Positions 1 through 5,502 of a stretch of DNA of 64,000 nucleotides are shown one piece after another. Each line of letters starts with the position of its first letter. Within the stretch, counting starts at the first letter, position 1. The position numbers and the translations under genes are program-made. The notes beneath the pieces were generated by a model. The model ran no database searches, had not been told where the DNA came from, and saw nothing but the letters and a program-made list of their open reading frames with translations. Source of the DNA: a virus; the IMG/VR virus record IMGVR_UViG_3300025840_000015, positions 52,180-116,179 of that record, one strand, 5' to 3'.

Positions 1-221
1 ATAGGACTTTGAGGATTTTTGTGGGCACGAAAAATTTTTTGAATCGAGAAGCGTTTTATATTTACTTCGCGATCGTAACACTTTATAGATTAGGGTAGTT
101 AGGGGTTTTATATACGGGGGGGGCATGGATCGGATCATCGGCGCCCCGCCCGCGCGGGGCACTGTGTTTTACGAAGATTGGGGCGGCAGGGTATAAAGAA
201 CTGCCGCCCGCTAAGTGTAAC
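1..221. other. Non-coding end of window with two GC-rich hairpins
   Basis: I see no credible ORF here. There is an AT-rich stretch (1-115), a run of eight G at 116-123, a 7-bp perfect hairpin (143-149 with 154-160) and a 9-bp perfect hairpin (181-189 with 201-209). The second lies just past the stop of the DUF6011 gene on the minus strand. Confidence 0.6.
181..209 (-). terminator. GC-rich 3' hairpin of the DUF6011 gene
   Basis: GGGCGGCAG pairs perfectly with CTGCCGCCC around an 11-nt loop. It follows the stop codon by 12 nt but has no U-run, so it may stabilise the mRNA end or act as a non-canonical terminator. It is the first of a series of similar hairpins in this region. Confidence 0.5.
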
Positions 222-641
222 TTAGAGTCCGAACTTTTCCCGACAGATAGGACCGATTCCTAACTCTATTGAAAGAGGGTTAGTTAGTTCACGAGCGCAA
301 CACGAGCAGGTGCCAGTATTCTGCCCGTAAAGTTTAGCGGCAGAGTAAGGATCAGCGGCGACGGATTGCACCCGTTTGATTAGATCAACCTCACCCAGAT
401 TAGTGGCGTTAGAAGTGATCCAACCCAGATAAATGTTGCTCATTGTGCCCCACTGATTAACCTCTTTATCGTGAGAAAAAACATACATTTTTCCCTGATA
501 TTTCGAGGGTTTAACTATAAAGTCTTGGAATCGCATTGTGATTCGCTTAAGACCGCGATTCTGTGCCTCTTCAATTGCATTAATGATCCCGCTAAAGTTA
601 TGGGCGGGAATGGCATTGTGGCGGATGATGGGATGGCGCAT
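222..641 (-). CDS. DUF6011-type zinc-binding protein
   Basis: A 139-residue protein of unknown function. Its last 30 residues carry the mark of the DUF6011 family: a Cys cluster (C112, C114, C115) followed by REL-NP, then GIGPICREK with C133, probably one metal site. The N-terminal two thirds look alpha/beta and have no signal peptide. The gene stands alone between GC-rich hairpins; the leader contains a GCGGG/CCCGC hairpin (667-682) and no Shine-Dalgarno. DUF6011 proteins occur in phages and actinobacterial elements; what they bind is not known to me. The family call rests on the C-terminal motif only. Confidence 0.75.
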   Translation of the reverse strand: MRHPIIRHNAIPAHNFSGIINAIEEAQNRGLKRITMRFQDFIVKPSKYQGKMYVFSHDKEVNQWGTMSNIYLGWITSNATNLGEVDLIKRVQSVAADPYSAAKLYGQNTGTCSCCARELTNPLSIELGIGPICREKFGL

Positions 642-666
642 GATGCTTACCGGTGGTTTGGTTGGT

Positions 667-682
667 GCGGGTTCTGCCCCGC
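667..682 (-). promoter_or_regulatory. Leader hairpin GCGGG/CCCGC, copy 1
   Basis: A 5-bp stem with a 6-nt loop in the 5' leader of the DUF6011 gene. A close relative occurs, identical to each other, at 1853-1869 and 3013-3029 in front of two unrelated small genes. Confidence 0.55.
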
Positions 683-704
683 GTGATCTAATGGTAAAGA
701 GTAA

Positions 705-724
705 GGGGGGGAGAATGCCCCCCC
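705..724 (-). terminator. G7/C7 hairpin after the winged-helix gene
   Basis: Seven G (705-711) pair with seven C (718-724), 12 nt past the stop of the gene at 737-1036. On the transcript it is followed by CTTTACCATTAGA, which recurs after the hairpin at 1893-1910. Confidence 0.5.
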
Positions 725-736
725 GTTAACATTAGT

Positions 737-1036
737 TCACACTCCCAGGAACCGGGCGATCCGCTCACGCTTGCGAAGCGGCAGGAGGCGTTTGTAGGAA
801 ACAAAGGAGCGGCGCCCAATGCTGTATTCATAGCGGCGCACCATCCCTTGTGCCGCCATCTCCTTAAGAAGGATGGAAACGGTGGTGCGTGCCTCCTTGG
901 GCATCCCCAGCGCCCGGTTGATCTCAGAGGGTCCAAGACCGTGGCGGGTTTTGTCCCCATCCATCGGCAGAACCGACAGGATCGCCCATTGGTAGGTTGC
1001 GCCGAATGCCTTGCGATCGGTGATGGTGGTGAACAT
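737..1036 (-). CDS. Small winged-helix DNA-binding protein
   Basis: A 99-residue basic protein that reads as a single winged helix-turn-helix: a first helix around QWAILSVLP, a GPSEINRALG helix, a recognition-type helix (ARTTVSILLKEMAAQGMV) and a beta wing (RRYEYSIGRRSFVSYK). This is the layout of MarR/ArsR-like repressors, though I cannot name a family. It is the only recognisable transcription-factor-like protein near the palindromic sites of this region, so it is a candidate regulator. A 10-bp inverted repeat lies 59-94 nt upstream of its start. The leader ends in ACC-ATG without Shine-Dalgarno. Confidence 0.6.
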   Translation of the reverse strand: MFTTITDRKAFGATYQWAILSVLPMDGDKTRHGLGPSEINRALGMPKEARTTVSILLKEMAAQGMVRRYEYSIGRRSFVSYKRLLPLRKRERIARFLGV

Positions 1037-1094
1037 GGTTCAGTGGTGGTGAACGACCCCCATAAATTACCGGATCCACAGGAACCTGCCAACG

Positions 1095-1130
1095 TGGGGT
1101 TGTGACACCTTTAGGATTGGCACAACCCCA
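1095..1130. promoter_or_regulatory. 10-bp inverted repeat upstream of the winged-helix gene
   Basis: TGGGGTTGTG (1095-1104) is repeated inverted as CACAACCCCA (1121-1130) with a 16-nt gap. It could be an operator of the adjacent regulator or an RNA hairpin. Confidence 0.45.
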
Positions 1131-1333
1131 GTTTGTATAAAGAATAAAACAAGGATTGCAAGATATAAAGAATAAGACAGGACTGAATGTAAAGAATAAA
1201 CCACACCACTGACCAATAGTTTACATTCAATCCTGTGTTATTCTTTATACTCAGAGAAAATATAAAGAATAAAGAACTGATTAGGATTCATTCTTTATTC
1301 TTTATACTCAGTGTTAAGTATAAAGATTAAGAT
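1131..1333. repeat. Cluster of TATAAAGAATA direct and inverted repeats
   Basis: About seven copies of (T)ATAAAGAATAA in both orientations lie in 200 AT-rich bases. They include a perfect 16-bp inverted repeat (about 1261-1276 with 1291-1306) and a 17-bp inverted repeat with one mismatch (about 1177-1193 with 1220-1236). One more copy lies near 1446-1454, between two small genes. No ORF is visible. The arrangement resembles iterons of a replication origin or a multi-site regulatory region. Confidence 0.6.
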
Positions 1334-1444
1334 TTATTTCTTTTTCCTCCTTTTGTTTGCTGATTGTTTCTTCGGTGTTAGAATGTTCTTAAACCTTTTA
1401 TCAGGACGTGATTTACCATCCCGATGAATCCATTTGTTTGCCAT
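1334..1444 (-). CDS. Basic 36-residue peptide
   Basis: ATG to TAA, 36 residues. It starts MANKWIHRDGKSRP and ends in a lysine/arginine run (KKQSANKRRKKK), giving about 16 basic residues. It begins 6 nt after the stop of the next gene upstream, so the two are probably co-transcribed. Function unknown; a nucleic-acid-binding peptide is possible from the charge alone. Confidence 0.5.
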   Translation of the reverse strand: MANKWIHRDGKSRPDKRFKNILTPKKQSANKRRKKK

Positions 1445-1449
1445 GTTCT

Positions 1450-1614
1450 TTATACAAACTGTGCAGGTGAACCACAAGACTGATAGAATCTAATCATTCT
1501 CTCTGCCTCTTCCTTTGTAGTGAAAGATTGTGTTCGCCATTGGCATTCATTATATGGTGATATGTATTTAATTGTGAAACCAATTGAATTAATTTGTTTT
1601 TGATTGTTGTTCAT
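1450..1614 (-). CDS. Hypothetical 54-residue protein
   Basis: A small polar protein starting MNNNQKQINSIGFTIKYI. It has two Cys (one in NECQWR, one in YQSCGSP). It has its own promoter (1643-1670) whose -35 overlaps a CTCGTCGAG palindrome. The FTTKEEAERMIRFY stretch reads like a short amphipathic helix following a beta hairpin. I recognise no family. Confidence 0.6.
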   Translation of the reverse strand: MNNNQKQINSIGFTIKYISPYNECQWRTQSFTTKEEAERMIRFYQSCGSPAQFV

Positions 1615-1642
1615 TGTTTGGTGTTTGTTTTAATGTTGTTTT

Positions 1643-1670
1643 ATTGTATTGTGCGCACACATCTCGTCGA
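1643..1670 (-). promoter_or_regulatory. Promoter with palindrome over the -35
   Basis: -10 TACAAT (1643-1648), 16-nt spacer, -35 TCGACG (1665-1670). The -35 hexamer is the centre of the palindrome at 1661-1673. Confidence 0.5.
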
Positions 1671-1673
1671 GAT
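1661..1673. promoter_or_regulatory. CTCGTCGAG palindrome, site 1
   Basis: ATCTCG-T-CGAGAT, a perfect 6-bp inverted repeat around one base, over the -35 of the promoter for the gene at 1450-1614. Confidence 0.65.
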
Positions 1674-1686
1674 TCTGTATGCGCAC

Positions 1687-1699
1687 ATCTCGTCGAGAT
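1687..1699. promoter_or_regulatory. CTCGTCGAG palindrome, site 2
   Basis: A second identical copy, 26 bp (centre to centre) from site 1. Flanks are also shared: GCGCACATCTCG in site 2, GCGCACACATCTCG in site 1. It lies just past the stop of the gene at 1702-1836. Confidence 0.65.
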
Positions 1700-1701
1700 T
1701 T

Positions 1702-1836
1702 CTATACTTCCTCAACCTCCAATCCAAGGAGTTGATCAACAGTAACCTCCAAAAGTGCTGCCAATTCTTCATCACTCATCCATGTGATGTCGATCGGCAT
1801 TTCTTCGATCTGTGCGGTGGTGGTGAAGTGATCCAT
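1702..1836 (-). CDS. Acidic 44-residue peptide
   Basis: Begins MDHFTTTAQIEEMP and ends LLGLEVEEV; strongly acidic with a likely helix (DEELAALLEVTVDQLLGL). It is preceded by an SD-less leader containing the GCGGG/CCCGC hairpin at 1853-1869. Small acidic phage peptides often bind host proteins or mimic DNA, but nothing here proves that. Confidence 0.55.
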   Translation of the reverse strand: MDHFTTTAQIEEMPIDITWMSDEELAALLEVTVDQLLGLEVEEV

Positions 1837-1852
1837 GGTTTCTGGTGGTGGT

Positions 1853-1869
1853 GCGGGTTCCTGTCCCGC
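1853..1869 (-). promoter_or_regulatory. Leader hairpin GCGGG/CCCGC, copy 2
   Basis: Stem 1853-1857 with 1865-1869, loop TTCCTGT (plus strand). The 20 bases 1851-1870 are identical to 3011-3030. Confidence 0.6.
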
Positions 1870-1892
1870 TTGCTCTAATGGTAAAGGGTAAT

Positions 1893-1910
1893 GGGGGCGT
1901 TGCCGCCCCC
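1893..1910 (-). terminator. GGGGGCG/CGCCCCC hairpin
   Basis: A 7-bp perfect stem with a 4-nt loop, 12 nt past the stop of the gene at 1923-2132. Confidence 0.5.
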
Positions 1911-1922
1911 CTGGCAGACGGT

Positions 1923-2132
1923 TCAGCGATTGGCACGACGGCGGCGGATCTCATCGCCATAGGTGTGCGCCTCATCGTCGTAACGACCCTCAGCGATGGG
2001 GTTCCATCCCCGCATTGCCTCAGCGGCGCGGCGGGCATCCTGGGCGCTCCAGAGCAGCGCCTCATCGCTCATGCTCTTGGCACGTGCCTCCCAAGTGGCG
2101 AAATCAGCGGCGGTGGCGTAAGTGGCGATCAT
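1923..2132 (-). CDS. Hypothetical 69-residue protein
   Basis: Starts MIATYATAADFATWEARAKS and ends in an Arg-rich tail (RRRRANR). The middle, with ALLWSAQDARRAAEAMRGWNPIAEGR, looks helical. I take the ATG at 2132 because the preceding leader has the ACC-ATG form used by its neighbours and an extended -10 (TGCTACAAT) lies 25 nt upstream. Codons are much GC-richer than in the structural genes of the window. Confidence 0.6.
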   Translation of the reverse strand: MIATYATAADFATWEARAKSMSDEALLWSAQDARRAAEAMRGWNPIAEGRYDDEAHTYGDEIRRRRANR

Positions 2133-2271
2133 GGTCCGGTGGTGTGAACTGCGATAATTGTAGCAGATAATTGGGGGGGGAGAGAGGAGGAGATCGATCG
2201 AATCCCCATTGTGACGATTTATGAACAGTCCACCGATTGTCTGATTCTGGCGCCGGGCGCGTGTAGAATAA

Positions 2272-2332
2272 GGGGACAATCAGATGAGGGGTGGGGTAAC
2301 CCCGTTGATGAAATGGTCGCCACGCCCCCTGC
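2272..2332 (-). repeat. Duplicated upstream block, copy A
   Basis: About 60 bp resembling 4441-4503: both begin GGGGACAATC on the plus strand and end near GCCCCCTGC/GCCCCTGCC. Each copy lies about 140-205 nt upstream of a minus-strand ATG, and each abuts a -10-like hexamer on the minus strand. Confidence 0.5.
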
Positions 2333-2435
2333 GCAATTTTATTTGCGAACAATTGTGAAATGTGTTGACCCGACCGGATCCCCTATGCTAGGATTGGGGT
2401 AGAACCTTTTGTATGTTACGGATTGTTAAAGAAAG

Positions 2436-2451
2436 GGGGCGTTGCCGCCCC
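2436..2451 (-). terminator. GGGGCG/CGCCCC hairpin
   Basis: A 6-bp stem with a 4-nt loop, 9 nt past the stop of the gene at 2460-2747. Confidence 0.45.
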
Positions 2452-2459
2452 GTTGTGGT

Positions 2460-2747
2460 TCAATGGAAAAAGTCGTAAGGCGTTTGCTCTGTCGGATCAT
2501 ATCCCTCCCAGAGCATTGCTACAGTGCTAGCAATGCTGCGCTCTGCCTTCCAGCAGTCTAGGATGACATCCAGTGCCCAACCGTCATCAAGGGTGGCAGG
2601 GGGGCATTCCTGCGCCTCCACAGCATCCCAGAACTCTCCAAAGGACTCATCCTGCCAGCAGGATTCGGAATCCAGCGCCATGCGCCGGTTGTATTCTTGG
2701 CGCTCTTGGCGCTCCATCTCTGCAAGGGTGCTGTTGTGAAAATCCAT
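2460..2747 (-). CDS. Acidic 95-residue hypothetical protein
   Basis: From the ATG at 2747 the protein begins MDFHNSTLAEMERQERQ and is clearly acidic, with several Trp (ESCWQDESFGEFWDAVE). The start is favoured over an in-frame ATG further upstream because the ACC-ATG leader and a good sigma70-type promoter (2777-2805) sit directly in front of it. Function unknown. Confidence 0.65.
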   Translation of the reverse strand: MDFHNSTLAEMERQERQEYNRRMALDSESCWQDESFGEFWDAVEAQECPPATLDDGWALDVILDCWKAERSIASTVAMLWEGYDPTEQTPYDFFH

Positions 2748-2776
2748 GGTTCCGGTGTGGTGCGGTTTGCTTTGAA

Positions 2777-2805
2777 AGTATAGAGGCAAAGGGAGCAGGG
2801 GTCAA
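2777..2805 (-). promoter_or_regulatory. Sigma70-type promoter inside the upstream hairpin
   Basis: -35 TTGACC (2800-2805), 17-nt spacer, -10 TATACT (2777-2782). The -35 lies in the loop of the hairpin (2791-2815) that ends the preceding gene. Confidence 0.65.
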
Positions 2806-2815
2806 CCTGCCCCCC
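2791..2815 (-). terminator. GC-rich hairpin after the gene at 2823-2996
   Basis: GGG-GCAGG pairs with CCTGC-CCC around a loop that holds the -35 of the next gene's promoter. Confidence 0.45.
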
Positions 2816-2822
2816 GTAGGGA

Positions 2823-2996
2823 TCAGACCGTCTGATCCTTAATGGCATCATGTACCTCTCCCAGCATGTCATACCAACGGGTTAGACCTTTTTGACCCAT
2901 TTCGTGCCCTTTGGCGGACAGGAGCGCGATTCGGATCGTATCCCAATCGCCTGCGGCAAGGGTGACGGTTTTGTTTTTGGTGGTGGTGGTGCTCAT
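2823..2996 (-). CDS. Hypothetical 57-residue protein
   Basis: Starts MSTTTTKNKTVTLAAGDWDT and continues with a probable helical part (IRIALLSAKGHEMGQKGLTRWYDMLGEV split by glycines). It is a single gene with its own promoter (3038-3066) and a leader hairpin identical to that of the gene at 1702. No family recognised. Confidence 0.6.
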   Translation of the reverse strand: MSTTTTKNKTVTLAAGDWDTIRIALLSAKGHEMGQKGLTRWYDMLGEVHDAIKDQTV

Positions 2997-3012
2997 CAGT
3001 CTCGGGTGTGGT

Positions 3013-3029
3013 GCGGGTTCCTGTCCCGC
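3013..3029 (-). promoter_or_regulatory. Leader hairpin GCGGG/CCCGC, copy 3
   Basis: Stem 3013-3017 with 3025-3029; the 20 bases around it are identical to copy 2. Confidence 0.6.
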
Positions 3030-3037
3030 TTGAGCAT

Positions 3038-3066
3038 ATCCTACATCAGAAGGGGGGATCCGTCAT
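3038..3066 (-). promoter_or_regulatory. Sigma70-type promoter inside the upstream hairpin
   Basis: -35 ATGACG (3061-3066), 17-nt spacer, -10 TAGGAT (3038-3043). The -35 falls in the loop and 3' arm of the hairpin at 3052-3072. Confidence 0.55.
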
Positions 3067-3072
3067 CCCCCC
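3052..3072 (-). terminator. GGGGGGAT/ATCCCCCC hairpin
   Basis: An 8-bp perfect stem with a 5-nt loop, 13 nt past the stop of the gene at 3086-3748. Confidence 0.5.
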
Positions 3073-3085
3073 CAGTGGACGGTGG

Positions 3086-3748
3086 TCAGACCGTCACAAT
3101 CCTGTCTGCCTTTTTCTTTGCTGTTCCATGCGACGGAAAACATACAATAACGTTACGGTCGGAGTTAGCACAAATGCCGCAAGTTGCACATGTAACATTA
3201 TCATGAATCTTTGCAGGGCAGACTACACATTTGCGACCGTTGGTTGTTGTGAAGAACCGGCGCGATTCTGTGGAGGGAACAACAGCAACGGCAGGGATTC
3301 CGTGCTCTGTCATCACTTTATCAGCAACCTCTACAGACTCACAGGATGCAGAGATTGTGAAACCTTTGCTGTTTGCTTCCTTGATAATTTCAAGGTTCTC
3401 AGTGTTGAGAACGTGGTGAGTGTAAGTGTAACCTTTGCGCCCTTTGTTTGCTGCCACCAGATCAGCAACACTGGCGCGATCGATGTTCCCATCAACATGG
3501 GGCAGATCACCGGATACGTTGTGGCGCCAGATCTGACCGCGTGCAATCCGGCGAACCTTAGAGAGGAATTCCTCCCATACAATGCCGGTTTCGGATACCT
3601 TGCGCCATGCCGCGCCCTGGAAGTGGAATTTGGCGTAGCACGCTTCCGCCATGGGGCAGGTAGCGGGGCAGGATGCCTGTTCAGTGGTGCTGGCAGGGAT
3701 CCTGCCAAGTTGGGCGTTGCTGCTGGCGGGGTTGAAAGAGACGCGCAT
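3086..3748 (-). CDS. Cys-rich conserved phage protein, DUF7227-like
   Basis: A 220-residue protein with two Cys groups: SCPATCPMAEACYAKF near residues 27-41 and a C-terminal series CVVCPAK / CATCGICANS near residues 173-195. The start MRVSFNPASSNAQLGRIPAS and the SCPxxCP motif resemble a family of phage and cyanobacterial proteins (I believe DUF7227) whose function is unknown; metal or Fe-S binding is plausible from the Cys spacing. It has its own promoter (3771-3799) and terminal hairpin. Confidence 0.65.
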   Translation of the reverse strand: MRVSFNPASSNAQLGRIPASTTEQASCPATCPMAEACYAKFHFQGAAWRKVSETGIVWEEFLSKVRRIARGQIWRHNVSGDLPHVDGNIDRASVADLVAANKGRKGYTYTHHVLNTENLEIIKEANSKGFTISASCESVEVADKVMTEHGIPAVAVVPSTESRRFFTTTNGRKCVVCPAKIHDNVTCATCGICANSDRNVIVCFPSHGTAKKKADRIVTV

Positions 3749-3770
3749 TGGTGTGGTTGCGACTGATCAA

Positions 3771-3799
3771 ACAATAACAGGGGGGAGAGCGCCTGCCAA
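3771..3799 (-). promoter_or_regulatory. Sigma70-type promoter inside the upstream hairpin
   Basis: -35 TTGGCA (3794-3799), 17-nt spacer, -10 TATTGT (3771-3776). The -35 lies in the loop of the G6/C6 hairpin at 3780-3805. Confidence 0.6.
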
Positions 3800-3805
3800 C
3801 CCCCC
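3780..3805 (-). terminator. G6/C6 hairpin
   Basis: GGGGGG (3780-3785) with CCCCCC (3800-3805), just past the stop of the gene at 3819-4298. Confidence 0.45.
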
Positions 3806-3818
3806 TAGTGGACGGTTA

Positions 3819-4298
3819 TCAGATCGCCACACCATCCTGGCGAAGGCGATCCACAAGACGGGATGCCATGGCGCCACAATGGGGGCACTTTGTGGCGTAT
3901 TTGATCTCTGATTTAATTTTATGATCTTTCACCCGTGCGAACTTATAACGATAAACTTTGCTAAGTGTAAGCATTGCCTGCCTTTTTGTAATGTCGTTTT
4001 CATCAATCTCACGGTAGATTGTCACCAGATTGTGATAGGACAGGGTAGGATTACGGCGGATTTGATTCAATCGTGAAACTGCAAGTTTGGCGAATACTGC
4101 ATCACCAGTAGTTTCAGTGACTACATCAATCAGATAATCGTGAAAAGCAATAAGTTCTTCTTCTTTCTTTTGCTGCTGTTCTTTCTGTTCTTCCTCTTTC
4201 TTGATTGATTCGATCTGGGAGGTAATTTCCCGGAAAGATTCCACGAACTGCTTCTGCAGTTCGTTCAGGTTTGCGGTGAGAGTTTGGAGGTCGCTCAT
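3819..4298 (-). CDS. Coiled-coil protein with C-terminal CPHCG
   Basis: A 159-residue protein. Residues 1-60 are a charged coiled coil (KKEEEQKEQQQKKEEELIAF); the middle is helical; near the end is a CPHCG half zinc-knuckle with no obvious second pair, so a metal site would need a dimer. I use the ATG at 4298 (MSDLQTL); the in-frame extension upstream runs through the promoter-like GC-rich sequence. Function unknown. Confidence 0.65.
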   Translation of the reverse strand: MSDLQTLTANLNELQKQFVESFREITSQIESIKKEEEQKEQQQKKEEELIAFHDYLIDVVTETTGDAVFAKLAVSRLNQIRRNPTLSYHNLVTIYREIDENDITKRQAMLTLSKVYRYKFARVKDHKIKSEIKYATKCPHCGAMASRLVDRLRQDGVAI

Positions 4299-4440
4299 TG
4301 TTCTGGGTTGGGGTGGAATCGGATCCGTTTGTCCGATGGGCACAGTATGCCCCGGCAAGACGGGGCAGATCAACCAACCCTGTGCCACTACCAGAACCGT
4401 CCACAAGGGCGTTGTAAGGTCTTAAAATGCTCTATTGTAT

Positions 4441-4503
4441 GGGGACAATCGAAAGAGGGGAGGGGTATCCCTGTAGACGACAATACATCGCCACCGCCCC
4501 TGC
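4441..4503 (-). repeat. Duplicated upstream block, copy B
   Basis: Partner of 2272-2332. On the minus strand the block ends TTGTCCCC followed by ATACAATAG, a -10-like element. Confidence 0.5.
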
Positions 4504-4529
4504 CATAAAATAATTGTTTCAATATGTTA

Positions 4530-4559
4530 AAAAAAAGGATCCCGCACCACCAGGATCCT
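4530..4559 (-). terminator. Rho-independent terminator
   Basis: AGGATCC (4536-4542) pairs with GGATCCT (4553-4559); on the minus-strand transcript the stem is followed by a run of eight U. It ends transcripts from the gene at 4704. Confidence 0.75.
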
Positions 4560-4703
4560 CTAGACTCCAATCACCAGATACGCTATACCCATATTTTATC
4601 TTAACGTTCTCGCAGAGTGACTTTTTTTTTCTTTACAATGTGGGCAAACTCCTTCCCACACGGATAACTTTATTTTAGAGAGGCAAATCCCTTCCTCTTA
4701 AGA

Positions 4704-4898
4704 TTATTGTATCATCCAATGTGGGTCATTGTCAAGTGCAACCCAGAAAAAGTTACGATTGTTTGCACTTCTTAAGAATAGTTTGTTGTTCACGATTTGT
4801 TCAATAATGCATACAGAATCGCGTGCCATTAAATTGGCGAATCTGTTTTTTGCTTTTGATGAAATCGGTTTGACTTGAATGGTTTCCATGATGTCCAT
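4704..4898 (-). CDS. Conserved small cyanophage protein
   Basis: A 64-residue protein (MDIMETIQVKPISSKAKNRF...). The pattern KAKNRFAN, CIIEQ, LRSANNRNFFWV, DNDPHW is familiar from small conserved T4-like cyanophage ORFs of unknown function. The start could be the second Met (METIQV, 4889). The gene has a promoter with TATAAT (4911-4939) carrying a CTCGTCGAG palindrome over the -35, with a second palindrome 41 bp further. Confidence 0.7.
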   Translation of the reverse strand: MDIMETIQVKPISSKAKNRFANLMARDSVCIIEQIVNNKLFLRSANNRNFFWVALDNDPHWMIQ

Positions 4899-4910
4899 TG
4901 CAATGTGTTC

Positions 4911-4939
4911 ATTATAATGGATGGTGATAATCTCGTCGA
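4911..4939 (-). promoter_or_regulatory. Promoter with palindrome over the -35
   Basis: -10 TATAAT (4911-4916), 17-nt spacer, -35 TCGACG (4934-4939). The -35 is the core of the palindrome at 4930-4942. Confidence 0.6.
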
Positions 4940-4942
4940 GAT
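4930..4942. promoter_or_regulatory. CTCGTCGAG palindrome, site 3
   Basis: ATCTCG-T-CGAGAT on the -35 of the promoter for the gene at 4704-4898. Confidence 0.65.
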
Positions 4943-4970
4943 TGTGTGTGCCAATTGTTATGGTGTCACA

Positions 4971-4983
4971 ATCTCGACGAGAT
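4971..4983. promoter_or_regulatory. CTCGACGAG palindrome, site 4
   Basis: ATCTCG-A-CGAGAT, 41 bp (centre to centre) from site 3, close to four helical turns. It lies just past the stop of the gene at 4993-5214. Confidence 0.65.
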
Positions 4984-4992
4984 CCTTTTAGA

Positions 4993-5214
4993 TCACTGCT
5001 TGACGAGAGTCAGTTGATTCTCACGCAGTGCATTGTTGAAAAACTTACCAACGCTACCATCAGAATTGATGGTTTCCGTCAGAGTCGAAATAAACTGTTC
5101 TGCATTAACCACACCGTAGGTATAGTCTCGACCACCAGTAAAGGTGACGGTCACTTGATCATCGACAACATCAGAGATAGATTCGATGGCGGAAGAAGTG
5201 AACTTAGGGAACAT
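4993..5214 (-). CDS. KTSC-domain protein
   Basis: A 73-residue protein that fits the KTSC domain along its length: SSAIESISDVVDDQVTVTFTGG, a Tyr pair (DYTYGVV) and a C-terminal FFNNALREN corresponding to the domain's final helix. KTSC was named from the C-terminal region of some lysyl-tRNA synthetases and also occurs as stand-alone small phage proteins; its role is unknown. It has its own promoter (5277-5305). Confidence 0.75.
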   Translation of the reverse strand: MFPKFTSSAIESISDVVDDQVTVTFTGGRDYTYGVVNAEQFISTLTETINSDGSVGKFFNNALRENQLTLVKQ

Positions 5215-5276
5215 GATTTAGAATTGTGTAAAGGAACAGATGGAGTCTTTAGGGCGCTGCCGTTCCCTGTGTGATC

Positions 5277-5305
5277 AGTCTAGCATCAGAACTCGATGGT
5301 GTCTA
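5277..5305 (-). promoter_or_regulatory. Sigma70-type promoter, extended -10
   Basis: -35 TAGACA (5300-5305), 17-nt spacer, -10 TAGACT (5277-5282) preceded by TGC. It lies inside the last codons of the upstream gene. Confidence 0.55.
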
Positions 5306-5432
5306 GTGTAGGACAAACAGTTTCGCCAGATTCACAAGTGTCACTCCCATCACAGAGAACATCAAGAATTCGAAGGATTTCTGATCCATTGGAACCTTTG
5401 CGGAGTGCGTGGATGTAAAGTTCTTTAGTCAT
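5286..5432 (-). CDS. Small acidic protein, 48 residues
   Basis: MTKELYIHALRKGSNGSEILRILD, then an acidic Cys-containing tail (CDGSDTCESGETVC). The KGSNGSEILR-LDVLC pattern is typical of short conserved cyanophage proteins. The start at 5432 is preferred because the upstream extension has no supporting leader. Confidence 0.6.
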   Translation of the reverse strand: MTKELYIHALRKGSNGSEILRILDVLCDGSDTCESGETVCPTLDTIEF

Positions 5433-5502
5433 TGTTGCCTTTGGTTGACTCTGTAATTCTAAGGGCATGGCGGGGACATTGCTGCCCCCCTTGTGCCACT
5501 GC

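Larger units (their letters stand above)
2133..2459. other. 327-bp intergenic region with promoter elements
   Basis: No gene seen. It holds an extended -10 (TGCTACAAT on the minus strand, about 2156-2164), a G8 run (2173-2180), a block (2272-2332) repeated at 4441-4503, a possible plus-strand promoter (TTGACC near 2364, TGCTAGGAT near 2387) and the GGGGCG/CGCCCC hairpin at 2436-2451. Confidence 0.55.
4299..4703. other. 405-bp intergenic region
   Basis: No ATG-started gene seen. It holds a CCCCG/CGGGG hairpin near 4351-4366, the repeated block 4441-4503, a terminator (4530-4559), and a T9 run with a TGTGGG/CCCACA hairpin near 4637-4661. A short minus-strand reading frame with CPHCKEK around 4640 has no start codon. 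Confidence 0.55.

Noticed and set aside
688-1092. 134-residue minus-strand frame overlapping the winged-helix gene
   Set aside because: Low-complexity Pro/Arg/Cys translation of GC-rich sequence in the wrong frame; the 737-1036 frame shows a coherent winged helix.
2364-2395. Plus-strand TTGACC-N18-TAGGAT promoter
   Set aside because: It points into the 3' end of a minus-strand gene with no plus-strand ORF behind it; an antisense RNA is possible but unsupported.
4560-4700. Minus-strand frame with ...GVCPHCKEKKSH... as a small zinc protein gene
   Set aside because: No ATG, GTG or TTG with support before the Cys motif and a hairpin lies over the same bases; recorded only as intergenic.
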